Shown here piece after piece: positions 27,051-34,551 of a stretch of DNA of 64,000 bases. The stretch is from Bradyrhizobium erythrophlei (lineage in GTDB: Bacteria > Pseudomonadota > Alphaproteobacteria > Rhizobiales > Xanthobacteraceae), in NCBI RefSeq assembly GCF_900129505.1, contig NZ_LT670818.1, positions 6,915,001 to 6,979,000 on the forward strand, in the 5' to 3' direction. Within the stretch, counting starts at the first letter, position 1. Every line of letters starts with the position of its first letter. The position numbers and the translations under genes are program-made. The notes beneath the pieces are model-generated. The model had not been told where the DNA came from. It saw nothing but the letters and a program-made list of their open reading frames with translations, and ran no database searches.

Positions 27051-27866
27051 ATGACCCCTCATTTGCGATTGCGAGCCTTCGTTGTGGGCGCCGTGCTGAC
27101 GATATCCGCAGTGCCGGCGTTCGCGGCGACCTGCGGTACCGGCAGCTTTGCGTCCTGGCTCGACGACTTCAAGGCTGACGCCGCGGCCAAGGGAATTTCC
27201 CAATCCGCGATCGCCTCGGGCCTGAACGGCGTGGCGCCGGATCAGGCGGTGCTGTCGCGGGATCGGTCACAAAAGGTTTTCAGTCAGAGTTTCGAGGAGT
27301 TCTCCGGCCGTATGGTCCCTCCCCGCCTCACCCGCGGCGCCAATATGATGAAGCAGTATGGCTCCGTGCTCAGCCGCATCGAACAGAGCTACGGCGTCCC
27401 CGGCGAAGTGCTGGTGGCGATCTGGGGGCTGGAGACGGATTTCGGCGTCAACACCGGAAAATTCCCGACCATCCGCTCGCTGGCCACGCTGGCTTACGAT
27501 TGCCGGCGCGCCGAGACCTTCCGGGGCGAACTGATGGATGCGCTGCGAATCATCGAGCGTGGCGACCTGGCGCCGTCGGAAATGCGCGGCGCCTGGGCCG
27601 GTGAAATCGGGCAGACCCAGTTCATGCCGTCGTCCTATCTGAAATACGCGGTCGATTTCGACGGTAACGGCCGCCGTGATCTCCTGCACAGCGCACCCGA
27701 CGTGCTGGCATCGACCGCGAACTATCTCGCCAGCTACGGCTGGCAGCGCGGCAAGGACTGGGAGCCCGGCAGCGCGAATTTCAACGTGATCCAGCAATGG
27801 AACAAGAGCGAAGTCTATGCAAAGACGGTCGCCTATTTCGCGAGCCAGCTCGCGCATGCACCCTGA
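27051..27866 (+). CDS. MltB-family lytic murein transglycosylase
   Basis: A 271-residue lytic transglycosylase that cleaves peptidoglycan to 1,6-anhydro products in the periplasm. Signal peptide about 1-25 (VPAFA-A). The catalytic Glu is E128 in VLVAIWGLETDFGVN, followed by GEIGQTQFMPSSYLKYAVDF and the DFDGNGRRDLLHSAPDVLAS segment that marks the MltB/SLT_2 family. There is no lipobox, so it is a soluble periplasmic form, and no peptidoglycan-binding domain follows. Single-gene unit. Confidence 0.92.
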   Translation: MTPHLRLRAFVVGAVLTISAVPAFAATCGTGSFASWLDDFKADAAAKGISQSAIASGLNGVAPDQAVLSRDRSQKVFSQSFEEFSGRMVPPRLTRGANMMKQYGSVLSRIEQSYGVPGEVLVAIWGLETDFGVNTGKFPTIRSLATLAYDCRRAETFRGELMDALRIIERGDLAPSEMRGAWAGEIGQTQFMPSSYLKYAVDFDGNGRRDLLHSAPDVLASTANYLASYGWQRGKDWEPGSANFNVIQQWNKSEVYAKTVAYFASQLAHAP

Positions 27867-27939
27867 TTTCTTTTGAATCTACCCCATACCGCGCCTGAAG
27901 GGCCGATCGCCCGGCGCAACCGGCCCCCGTGCGCGAGGC

Positions 27940-28194
27940 TTACTTTGCCGCGTGCATCGCCTTGCTGAGATGCGCTGCACAAGCACCCATCTTGCCATCG
28001 AGCATCGCGGATTGCGCCATCGCGACTTCCTTCTCCGCCACCCACTTGCCATCGCCATCGGCCATGGCTTCGATCGCGGTTTCGGTCTTCTCCAAATTAG
28101 CGCCACTGCAGCCGACCATGCTGGCTGCAGATGCGGGAACCGTCGAGTAGATAACGGCAGCCATTGCGGCTGCTCCGAGTAACTTATTAATCAT
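27940..28194 (-). CDS. Small exported protein, unknown function
   Basis: An 84-residue protein with a signal peptide (about 1-23, MINKLLGAAAMAAVIYSTVP then ASA). The mature part is helical with two Cys (GCSG and GACAAH), then AMADGDGKWVAEKEVAMAQS and a C-terminal LSKAMHAAK. The start at 28194 has GGGAAAGTAAC upstream; a longer frame has no better start. No named family recognised; similar small exported proteins are annotated as hypothetical in Bradyrhizobium. Confidence 0.7.
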   Translation of the reverse strand: MINKLLGAAAMAAVIYSTVPASAASMVGCSGANLEKTETAIEAMADGDGKWVAEKEVAMAQSAMLDGKMGACAAHLSKAMHAAK

Positions 28195-28527
28195 GTTACT
28201 TTCCCCATTTCGTAAGACAGACTCGGCATCATTGCCGGCGCCTGTGCGACAATTGATCGCTGACTGGAGCGGAGTTTCGGAATGAATTTCGCGCGATAAA
28301 AATGTGATGAGCGTCTGATGCAAAGCCTCATGCAGAACGACGCCTTTGCATTACACCTTGGTAAGGAATCCATCTGCGATGCAGCTTGGCCGGAGATGGG
28401 CATCCGCAATAACGCTTGAGCGTAATTCGCCTCGCCCGGATCGCCTCCGATCGATCGCGCGCTGTCGCATGTTGTGCCGCCTAGGGCGGGATGAGTTTTG
28501 ATTCAGTCGGTCAGCCCGGGTTATGTT

Positions 28528-28671
28528 CACCTCTCCCCATCGGGGCCCCATCGGGGAGAGGTCGATTTGCGCAGCAAATCGGGTGAGGGGTGCAGGTCCA
28601 ACAAAGGACCGTAACCCTTCACCCGGCGCTACGCGCCGACCTCTCCCGATGGGGCCCGATGGGAGAGGTGA
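28528..28671. repeat. Large inverted-repeat element
   Basis: ACCTCTCCCCATCGGGGCCC followed by CATCGGGGAGAGGT is itself a hairpin. At the other end, GACCTCTCCCGATGGGGCCC and GATGGGAGAGGT form a partner in inverted orientation. Between them lie GATTTGCGCAGCAAATC, itself palindromic, and TCCAACAAAGGACC. The shape is typical of dispersed non-coding elements in this genus; it could also act as a structured RNA. Confidence 0.7.
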
Positions 28672-29279
28672 GTGGAGCCCGCGGAAAAATTGATCTAGCG
28701 AAAGCTCATCATCCGCTAGGATTAAAATCCGGCGCCTCGCGACCCCGGGAGGACCACCCCGGGTGTTGGCCTGCGGAGCAGGAGGACTTCCCACGATCTT
28801 ACCGTCCCGGTCGGAAAGAGTGTGGAACCAGCCCTAGATCGGACCCGAAACCTGGACAGATACCGCGTTGCGGTATAAATAATGAGTTACAGTTCATAAA
28901 TGGTTGATTGCATGCGAATCGCGCATGAGAGGACTAGGCTGGTGCCCTAGCAGAAGGCTCCGCCAGCCCCCACTTTTCATAGTAAGACTTGCTTTTGGAG
29001 AGGCGGAGCCATCTCGATCGGCGTCGATTTCTGTGTCGCCGATGCGACAATAACGTGATTATATGGGCGATCTCGGATGTTCCGGGCCGCCTTAAGACAG
29101 TCGCGGCGGCTTCCTTGGGCAGCTATGCTGAAGGCTTAATCGTTTCTTACCAGCGCCATGCGCTGTGAGCTTAGCTGCACCGCACCATTTGAGCTTTCGA
29201 GACTAGGAACTTTGACCTATATTCACTTCAACGATCACGCTGCTTCCAAGAGCTGAATCGTCAATTCAAGGAGACTACC
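28672..29279. other. Intergenic stretch without recognisable gene
   Basis: About 600 bases from the inverted-repeat element to the DUF1127 gene. It is less GC-rich than the neighbours, and no open frame has family similarity. Around 28930-28970, GGCTGG...CCAGCC pairing suggests a small structured region, but I cannot name an RNA. The last 60 bases presumably carry the promoter and leader of the gene at 29280. The flanking 28195-28527 is also without a gene. Confidence 0.45.
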
Positions 29280-29432
29280 ATGTTGCTCTCGCTCATTCGC
29301 ATGATCCAGGCGTTCCGGGACTATCAGCGCAATGTCAGCGAACTGTCCCAGCTCAGCGATCGCGAACTGGCCGATATCGGCCTCGATCGTTCGGACATTC
29401 CGCGCGTTGCCGCCGGTACCTATAACGGCTGA
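29280..29432 (+). CDS. DUF1127 protein, second copy
   Basis: A 50-residue protein: MLLSLIRMIQAFRDYQRNVS followed by ELSQLSDRELADIGLDRSDI and PRVAAGTYNG. The LSDRELADIGLDRSDIPRV core is the DUF1127 signature. ATG at 29280 with AAGGAGACTACC directly upstream. It is too short for most gene callers but unmistakable. A hairpin follows at 29463. Confidence 0.9.
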   Translation: MLLSLIRMIQAFRDYQRNVSELSQLSDRELADIGLDRSDIPRVAAGTYNG

Positions 29433-29462
29433 TCGTTCTATCGACTGACTTTCCGAACGGAT

Positions 29463-29487
29463 AACGCCCGCCTCTGCCGCGGGCGTT
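29463..29487 (+). terminator. Hairpin after DUF1127 gene
   Basis: AACGCCCGC / GCGGGCGTT is a perfect 9-bp stem with a 7-base loop, 31 bases after the DUF1127 stop. The following GTCGTATCTG has no proper T-run, so termination may be weak or the hairpin may sit in the trmFO leader. Confidence 0.5.
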
Positions 29488-29521
29488 GTCGTATCTGCCA
29501 GTACGCGCTACCTCTGTGCCC

Positions 29522-30955
29522 ATGACAGGCACCAAATCCCACACTGAGTCCGTGCACATCGTCGGCGCCGGCCTTGCCGGCTCGGAAGCGGCCTGGCAGG
29601 TCGCGCAGTCCGGCATCCCCGTTACGCTGCACGAGATGCGTCCCATCAGGATGACGGAAGCGCATCGCACCGACGGTCTTGCCGAACTCGTGTGCTCCAA
29701 TTCATTCCGCTCCGATGACGCCGCCAATAACGCCGTTGGGCTGCTGCACGCCGAAATGCGGCGGCTGGGCTCGCTGATCATGCGCGCGGCCGATGCCAAC
29801 CAGGTTCCCGCCGGCGGCGCACTGGCGGTGGACCGTGACGGGTTCTCGGCAGCCGTTACCACCGCACTGCAGGACCATCCCCTGATCGACATCCGCCGCA
29901 CCGAGATTGACGGCCTACCGCCTGCGGACTGGCGCAACGTCATCGTTGCGACCGGGCCCCTGACCTCGGCGCCGCTGGCGGATGCCATCCGCCTACTCTC
30001 GGGTGAGGACGCGCTGGCGTTTTTCGACGCGATCGCCCCGATCGTGCATAAGGATTCCATCGACATGTCGGCGGCGTGGTTCCAGTCGCGCTACGACAAG
30101 GTCGGTCCCGGCGGCACTGGCGCCGATTACATCAACTGCCCCCTGACCAGAGAGCAATACGACGCCTTCGTTGGCGCGCTGCTCGCCGGCGAGAAGACCG
30201 ACTTCAAGGAGTGGGAGACCAACACCCCCTATTTCGACGGCTGCCTGCCGATCGAGGTGATGGCCGAGCGCGGTCACGAGACGCTACGTCACGGCCCGAT
30301 GAAGCCGGTCGGCCTCACCAATCCACACGACCCGACCGTGAAGGCCTATGCCATCGTGCAGCTGCGCCAGGACAACAGGCTCGGCACGCTCTACAACATG
30401 GTCGGCTTCCAGACCAAGCTGAAGCACGGCGCGCAGCAACGCGTTTTCCGCGCCATCCCCGGGCTCGAAAACGCCGAATTCGCCCGCCTTGGCGGCCTGC
30501 ACCGCAATACTTTCCTGAATTCGCCGAAGCTTCTGGACGCACAGCTGCGACTGCGCGCCGAGCCGCGGCTGCGGTTCGCCGGGCAGATGACCGGCTGCGA
30601 AGGCTATGTGGAATCCGCCAGCATCGGGCTGATCGCCGGTCTTTATGCCGCGGCCGAAGCACGCTCGACAACGCTGGCGCCGCCGCCGGCCACGACCGCG
30701 CTGGGATCGCTGCTCGGCCACATCACCGGCGGCCATATCGAAACCATCGAGCCCGGCACGCGCTCGTTTCAGCCGATGAACATCAATTTCGGGCTGTTTC
30801 CGCCGCTCGCCGGTCCGCCGACAAAGAAGCCTGACGGTTCGCGGCTGCGCGGCAACGAGAAGACGGTTGCCAAGAAACAGGCGATCAGCGCCCGCGCGCT
30901 GGTCGATCTCGATCGCTGGATTGCCGATAATCTGCACATTGCTGCGGCAGCGTGA
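29522..30955 (+). CDS. trmFO: tRNA (uracil-5)-methyltransferase TrmFO
   Basis: A 477-residue flavoprotein that makes 5-methyluridine at tRNA position 54 using methylenetetrahydrofolate and FADH2. The N-terminal FAD-binding motif is [15 protein letters not shown] (11-25), followed by LHEMRP and [20 protein letters not shown], diagnostic of TrmFO/GidA relatives. Later HIDNRT-equivalent sequences and [18 protein letters not shown] close the FAD site. The start at 29522 is preferred over an in-frame codon at 29486 because the family begins just before the FAD motif. The kinase-like gene follows 7 bases downstream, implying co-transcription. Confidence 0.95.
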   Translation: MTGTKSHTESVHIVGAGLAGSEAAWQVAQSGIPVTLHEMRPIRMTEAHRTDGLAELVCSNSFRSDDAANNAVGLLHAEMRRLGSLIMRAADANQVPAGGALAVDRDGFSAAVTTALQDHPLIDIRRTEIDGLPPADWRNVIVATGPLTSAPLADAIRLLSGEDALAFFDAIAPIVHKDSIDMSAAWFQSRYDKVGPGGTGADYINCPLTREQYDAFVGALLAGEKTDFKEWETNTPYFDGCLPIEVMAERGHETLRHGPMKPVGLTNPHDPTVKAYAIVQLRQDNRLGTLYNMVGFQTKLKHGAQQRVFRAIPGLENAEFARLGGLHRNTFLNSPKLLDAQLRLRAEPRLRFAGQMTGCEGYVESASIGLIAGLYAAAEARSTTLAPPPATTALGSLLGHITGGHIETIEPGTRSFQPMNINFGLFPPLAGPPTKKPDGSRLRGNEKTVAKKQAISARALVDLDRWIADNLHIAAAA

Positions 30956-30962
30956 GCGGCTC

Positions 30963-32093
30963 ATGAGTTTGCCAAAAGACGACGCCGCTGTGCTGTCGGC
31001 GCGCTGGATCGAAGGCGTGCTGTTGAAGCGCGACGTGTTTTCGACCGTTGAACGCGGCCGCTTTCGCGGCGATCAGGGCGAGGTCGATGCGGTGCTGCGC
31101 CGGCTCGACCAGGTGCCGTGGTGGTCCTATCTCCCGGCGCGTCATCTGTTCGGCCGCGAACGCCGCGCGCTGGCGCTGGCGCGCGGCCTCGAGGTCGGAC
31201 CGGAACTGTTGTGGGCCGGCCGCCAGGCGCTGGTGCGCGGCTTCATCGACGGGGTCGCGCTGCATCTGGCAAAGCCGTCCGGCGACGTTGCCTATTTTCG
31301 CTCCGCCAAGGCGGCGCTGCGCAGGCTGCACCGCGCCGGCATCTGCCATAACGATCTCGCCAAGGAACAGAACTGGCTGCGCGGCAGCAACGGCCGCGCC
31401 TATCTCACCGACTTCCAGCTCGCCGCCTGCTTCAAGACCCGCGGCCGGCTGTTCCGGATCGCGGCCTATGAGGATCTGCGGCATCTCCTGAAGCACAAGC
31501 GCAGTTACGCGCCGGGCGCGCTGACGCCGAAGGAGCGCAAGATTCTGGCGCGCAAATCCTTTGTCGCCAGCCTCTGGCTCATGACCGGAAAGAAAGTCTA
31601 CCGCGCCATCACCCGCGGCCTGTTCAATTTCACCGACCGAGAAGGCGGCGGGCGGCGGCTGGTGAATGACGCGCCGATGCTGCTCGACCTGATCCGGAAG
31701 AACCCCGACGTCCGCGATGTCGCCATCGTCGCCTTCGCCGACCGCCGCACCGGGGTCGGGCTCTATGCCTTCGTTGAGGCCGACCGGACTGCGCTGGAAA
31801 CACAACTGCGCAGCGAACTCACCGCGGCGAAAGGTCCAAAACCGCCGGAGCATATTCAGGTGGTGCGGGCCTTGCCGCGCGACGCGAGCGGCAAGTCCCG
31901 CACCGAAATCCTTCAACTCGTCGCCATGAACCAGCTCGATCTGATCGAGCCGATGATGTACAGCGATACCGACCGCGCGTTCCTCAAGGAAATCCTCGAG
32001 CAGCGCAAGAATTTGCGGGACCGGTTCAATTTCGAGGCGGCGGATTTGGTACAAGGACCATCCTCAAACGTCGTCACCCGCGAAGGCGGGTGA
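30963..32093 (+). CDS. Atypical kinase-like protein with AMP-binding-C-like tail
   Basis: A 376-residue protein. Residues about 80-190 resemble an atypical protein/lipopolysaccharide kinase: FRSAKAALRRLHRAGICHND, then LAKEQNWL and AYLTDFQLAACF, like the HND/DF core of Kdo- and RIO-type kinases. The C-terminal part (about 235-345) reads DVRDVAIVAFADRRTGVGLY, then AFVEAD and RALPRDASGKSRTEILQLVA, resembling the AMP-binding-enzyme C-terminal domain (GKSRTEI like GKIQK). Such a fusion is unusual. The last residues (VVTREGG) come from a dispersed repeat at 32071. No signal peptide. Function unknown; co-transcribed with trmFO. Confidence 0.7.
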   Translation: MSLPKDDAAVLSARWIEGVLLKRDVFSTVERGRFRGDQGEVDAVLRRLDQVPWWSYLPARHLFGRERRALALARGLEVGPELLWAGRQALVRGFIDGVALHLAKPSGDVAYFRSAKAALRRLHRAGICHNDLAKEQNWLRGSNGRAYLTDFQLAACFKTRGRLFRIAAYEDLRHLLKHKRSYAPGALTPKERKILARKSFVASLWLMTGKKVYRAITRGLFNFTDREGGGRRLVNDAPMLLDLIRKNPDVRDVAIVAFADRRTGVGLYAFVEADRTALETQLRSELTAAKGPKPPEHIQVVRALPRDASGKSRTEILQLVAMNQLDLIEPMMYSDTDRAFLKEILEQRKNLRDRFNFEAADLVQGPSSNVVTREGG

Positions 32094-32172
32094 TCCAATA
32101 TTCCAGAGACGATGAGATTCAATCGAGAAGCCGCGATGTACAGGATACTCCGCTTTCGCGGAGTATGACGAC
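32071..32172. repeat. Dispersed CGTCACCCGCGAAAGCGGG-type element
   Basis: CGTCACCCGCGAAGGCGGGT followed by GATCCAATATTCCAGAGA, ending ATACTCCGCTTTCGCGGAGT with ATGACGAC. The ends form hairpins. Related elements lie at 37767-38245 and 47278-47466. Here the left end encodes the last residues of the kinase-like gene. Confidence 0.75.
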
Positions 32173-32217
32173 CTTCTAGGACGCTAGCGGTACGCCAAAA
32201 AACTCGGGAAGCTCTTG

Positions 32218-33084
32218 TCAACCGCCTCTAAACACCCGCGACCGCGACGCCCGCCACAGCGTCCATAGCGTCCGCAACCTCGACGTCACGTGGGGCCTGA
32301 AGAGATCGGTGTCCCCGCGCGCCATCCGCGAGAGTTCGCGCGCCACCCCCGCCAGCGGCAGGAACACCGGCCTCACCTCCGGCGGCACGCCCGGCAGCAG
32401 CGTCAACGCAGTGTCCAGATGCCCGCTTGCTTCGCCGATCAGCTGATTCAGCGCCGCACGCAAATTTGGAGTTGTCTTGCCCGCAAACATCTCTTCCATG
32501 CGGCTACCGTGCCGCTCCAGCAATTGCTGCGGCACGAACAACTGACGCCGCGCGGCGTCCAGCGGCAACGCCGCGATCACCTGGGCGATGCCTTGCGCCA
32601 ATCCGGCGTGGCGCGCGAGATGCTCGATATCGGGGGATTGCCAGCCGGCGACGCGAGCGGCGAGCGAGAACAGCGCCGAGGTGGTATCCTGAACATAGCT
32701 TTCAAGCGCCGCCATCGTCGGCATCGGATCGTTGTAGAGATCGAACTGATGCTCGTCGGCGAGCCGCGACAGCAGTTCGACCGGCAAACCGCAGTTCTGG
32801 ATCGCAAGATTGAGTTCGGCCGCCACCGGATTGCCCTCGACGCCGCCATGGCCCTCGCCCGCCAGCATGTCGGTCCACCATTGCAGGCGGATCTCGCCCG
32901 GCAGCGGCTGGCTCACCATCTCCCTAACGCGGCAAACCTCGACATTGAAGGCGTAGATCGCCAGCAGCGCGCGGCGCTGCTCGGCCGGCACGAACAGCGT
33001 CGATGCGTAGCGGGCAAAATCGTGGCTACGCACCAGGTCGGCGCAGAACTCCGCGTCTTGCAGAAGCCCATCCGCGCGGCTCAT
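32218..33084 (-). CDS. Squalene/phytoene-synthase-fold protein, NDUFAF6-like
   Basis: A 288-residue protein of the trans-prenyltransferase (SQS/PSY) fold: RSHDFARYASTLFVPAEQRR, ALLAIYAFNVEVCRVREMVS, EIRLQWWTDMLAGEGH. Catalytic prenyl synthases have a DXXXD motif where this has REMVSQ, and no second Asp-rich motif is obvious; this pattern is that of NDUFAF6, a complex I assembly factor, and its bacterial relatives. Its stop side is followed by nothing coupled; its start overlaps the Mth938/NDUFAF3-like gene stop by 4 bases (ATGA). The pairing of both complex I assembly-factor homologues supports a shared role (inference). Confidence 0.82.
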   Translation of the reverse strand: MSRADGLLQDAEFCADLVRSHDFARYASTLFVPAEQRRALLAIYAFNVEVCRVREMVSQPLPGEIRLQWWTDMLAGEGHGGVEGNPVAAELNLAIQNCGLPVELLSRLADEHQFDLYNDPMPTMAALESYVQDTTSALFSLAARVAGWQSPDIEHLARHAGLAQGIAQVIAALPLDAARRQLFVPQQLLERHGSRMEEMFAGKTTPNLRAALNQLIGEASGHLDTALTLLPGVPPEVRPVFLPLAGVARELSRMARGDTDLFRPHVTSRLRTLWTLWRASRSRVFRGG

Positions 33085-33476
33085 GGCACCGCGATCAGGG
33101 CCGCGGCGACCCGGCGCCGCTCGCCCATCATGATGTTGTAGGTGCGGATCGCAGGTCCGGTCTGCATCGCGTCGAGCACGACCCTGACCGCGCGCAACGC
33201 CTGGCGCAGATCGGATGGCGGCAGCCAGACCCCGGTGCCGGTGCCGATGATCAGCGTATCGATGCTATTGGCCGCGGCGAATACTCGCTCCAGCGAAGCC
33301 CGGTTGATCTCATCGGGCGCGGTGACCGGCCAGGCCCAGATCGCATCCGGCAGGCACAGCAGCGAGCCCCGATGCGACATATCGGCAAAGGCAAAGCCGC
33401 CATTGCCGTAGGCCTCGATCGGAGCGGACCTCGGAAGATGCGGCGCGTCGGAGTGGCTCGGGGTTGGTTTAGGCAT
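33081..33476 (-). CDS. Mth938-domain protein, NDUFAF3-like
   Basis: A 131-residue protein of the Mth938/DUF498 family: PIEAYGNGGFAFADMSHRGS, LCLPDAIWAWPV, IDTLIIGTGTGVWLPPSDLR, LDAMQTGPAIRTYNIMMGER. Eukaryotic NDUFAF3 belongs here and helps assemble respiratory complex I. The start at 33476 (MPKPTPSHS) falls inside a palindromic repeat (33473-33517) located between secF and this gene; a longer frame reads upstream through that repeat. Its stop overlaps the NDUFAF6-like start, so the two are coupled. Confidence 0.85.
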   Translation of the reverse strand: MPKPTPSHSDAPHLPRSAPIEAYGNGGFAFADMSHRGSLLCLPDAIWAWPVTAPDEINRASLERVFAAANSIDTLIIGTGTGVWLPPSDLRQALRAVRVVLDAMQTGPAIRTYNIMMGERRRVAAALIAVP

Positions 33477-33517
33477 GATCTTGTCCGAAAACCGGTTCCC
33501 ACCTTTCGGGATCATGC
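33473..33517. repeat. Palindromic dispersed element carrying a start codon
   Basis: GCATGATC...GATCATGC ends enclose TTGTCCGAAAACCGGTTCCC followed by ACCTTTCGG. It fills the 45-bp gap between the secF stop (33522) and the Mth938 start, whose ATG is part of the left terminal repeat. Resembles elements I recall from Bradyrhizobium genomes. Confidence 0.65.
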
Positions 33518-33521
33518 CCCG

Positions 33522-34535
33522 CTACTTTTTCGCTGGCTTTTCCGGCTTTTCCGGCGCGTCGGCCCTGTGGATGCCGACGCCAAGATAGATCAGGATCGGG
33601 GCTGCGATGAAGATCGAGGTGTAGGTGCCGACCAGCACCACGCCGAACATCATGACTGCGGTGAAGCTGTGGATGGCCGGGCCGCCGAATAACAGCAGCG
33701 CCAGCAACGCCAGCGTCACCGTGACGTGGGTGATGATGGAGCGCGACAGCGTCGAGTTGATGGACTCGTTGAGCAGTTGCGGCATCGGCATTTTCTTGTA
33801 ACGCCGCAGCATTTCCCTGATCCGGTCATAGATCACGACGGTGTCGTTGAGCGAATAGCCGAGAATCGTCAAAAGCGCGGCGATGCTGGTGAGGTCGAAA
33901 TCGACCTGCGAGATCGACATGAAGCCGATCGTCAGCACGATGTCGTGCACGTTGGCGATCATGGCGCCCAGCGCAAACTGCCATTCGAACCGGAACCAGA
34001 GGTAGATCAGGATCGAAAGGATCGCGAGCATCAGGCCGATCATGCCGTAGGCGAGCAATTCGCCGGAAACGCGCGGCCCCACCACTTCGACGCGGCGATA
34101 ATCGACGGCATCGCCGAGCGCGCCGCGGACTTTCTGTACCGCGTCCTGCTGGGCGGCATCGCCGCCGGGCTGTTCGGCGACCCTGATCAGGACTTCGTCG
34201 GGCCCGCCGAACTGCTGCAACTGGATGTCGCCAAGTCCGAGGCCGCCGAGGGTGGCGCGCATCGCGCCGATATCGACCGCGCCGGACTTGGCCCTGATCT
34301 CCATCAGCGTGCCGCCCTTGAAGTCGATGCCGAAGTTCAGCCCGTGGGTGAAGAACAACGTGATCGCAAAAATCGAAAGCAGCGCCGAAATCGGAAAGCT
34401 GATGCGGCGAAAGCGGGTGAAGTCGAAATGCGTGTTGTCGGGTACGATTCGCAGCGACGGCAGCCAGCCGAAGCAGCTGACCACCGTCAGCACGGCGATC
34501 ACGATGCCCAGTCCGATCAGAACCAAATGAGTCAC
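33522..34535 (-). CDS. secF: Protein translocase subunit SecF
   Basis: A 337-residue integral membrane protein that, with SecD, uses the proton gradient to finish Sec translocation. Six transmembrane segments with a large periplasmic loop after the first. Family motif GIDFKGGTLMEIRAKSG (about 69-85). Later segments include DLTSIAALLTILGYSLNDTV and VVIYDRIREMLR, typical of RND/SecF. A Lys/Pro C-terminal tail (RADAPEKPEKPAKK) follows. Starts 16 bases after secD stops. Confidence 0.96.
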   Translation of the reverse strand: MTHLVLIGLGIVIAVLTVVSCFGWLPSLRIVPDNTHFDFTRFRRISFPISALLSIFAITLFFTHGLNFGIDFKGGTLMEIRAKSGAVDIGAMRATLGGLGLGDIQLQQFGGPDEVLIRVAEQPGGDAAQQDAVQKVRGALGDAVDYRRVEVVGPRVSGELLAYGMIGLMLAILSILIYLWFRFEWQFALGAMIANVHDIVLTIGFMSISQVDFDLTSIAALLTILGYSLNDTVVIYDRIREMLRRYKKMPMPQLLNESINSTLSRSIITHVTVTLALLALLLFGGPAIHSFTAVMMFGVVLVGTYTSIFIAAPILIYLGVGIHRADAPEKPEKPAKK

Positions 34536-34551
34536 AGCCAGCTCCGATGTC

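Noticed and set aside
28908..28995. Possible tRNA or tRNA-like fold
   Set aside because: Local pairing exists, but there is no T-arm GGTTCRA or acceptor-stem arrangement; no tRNA found anywhere in the window.
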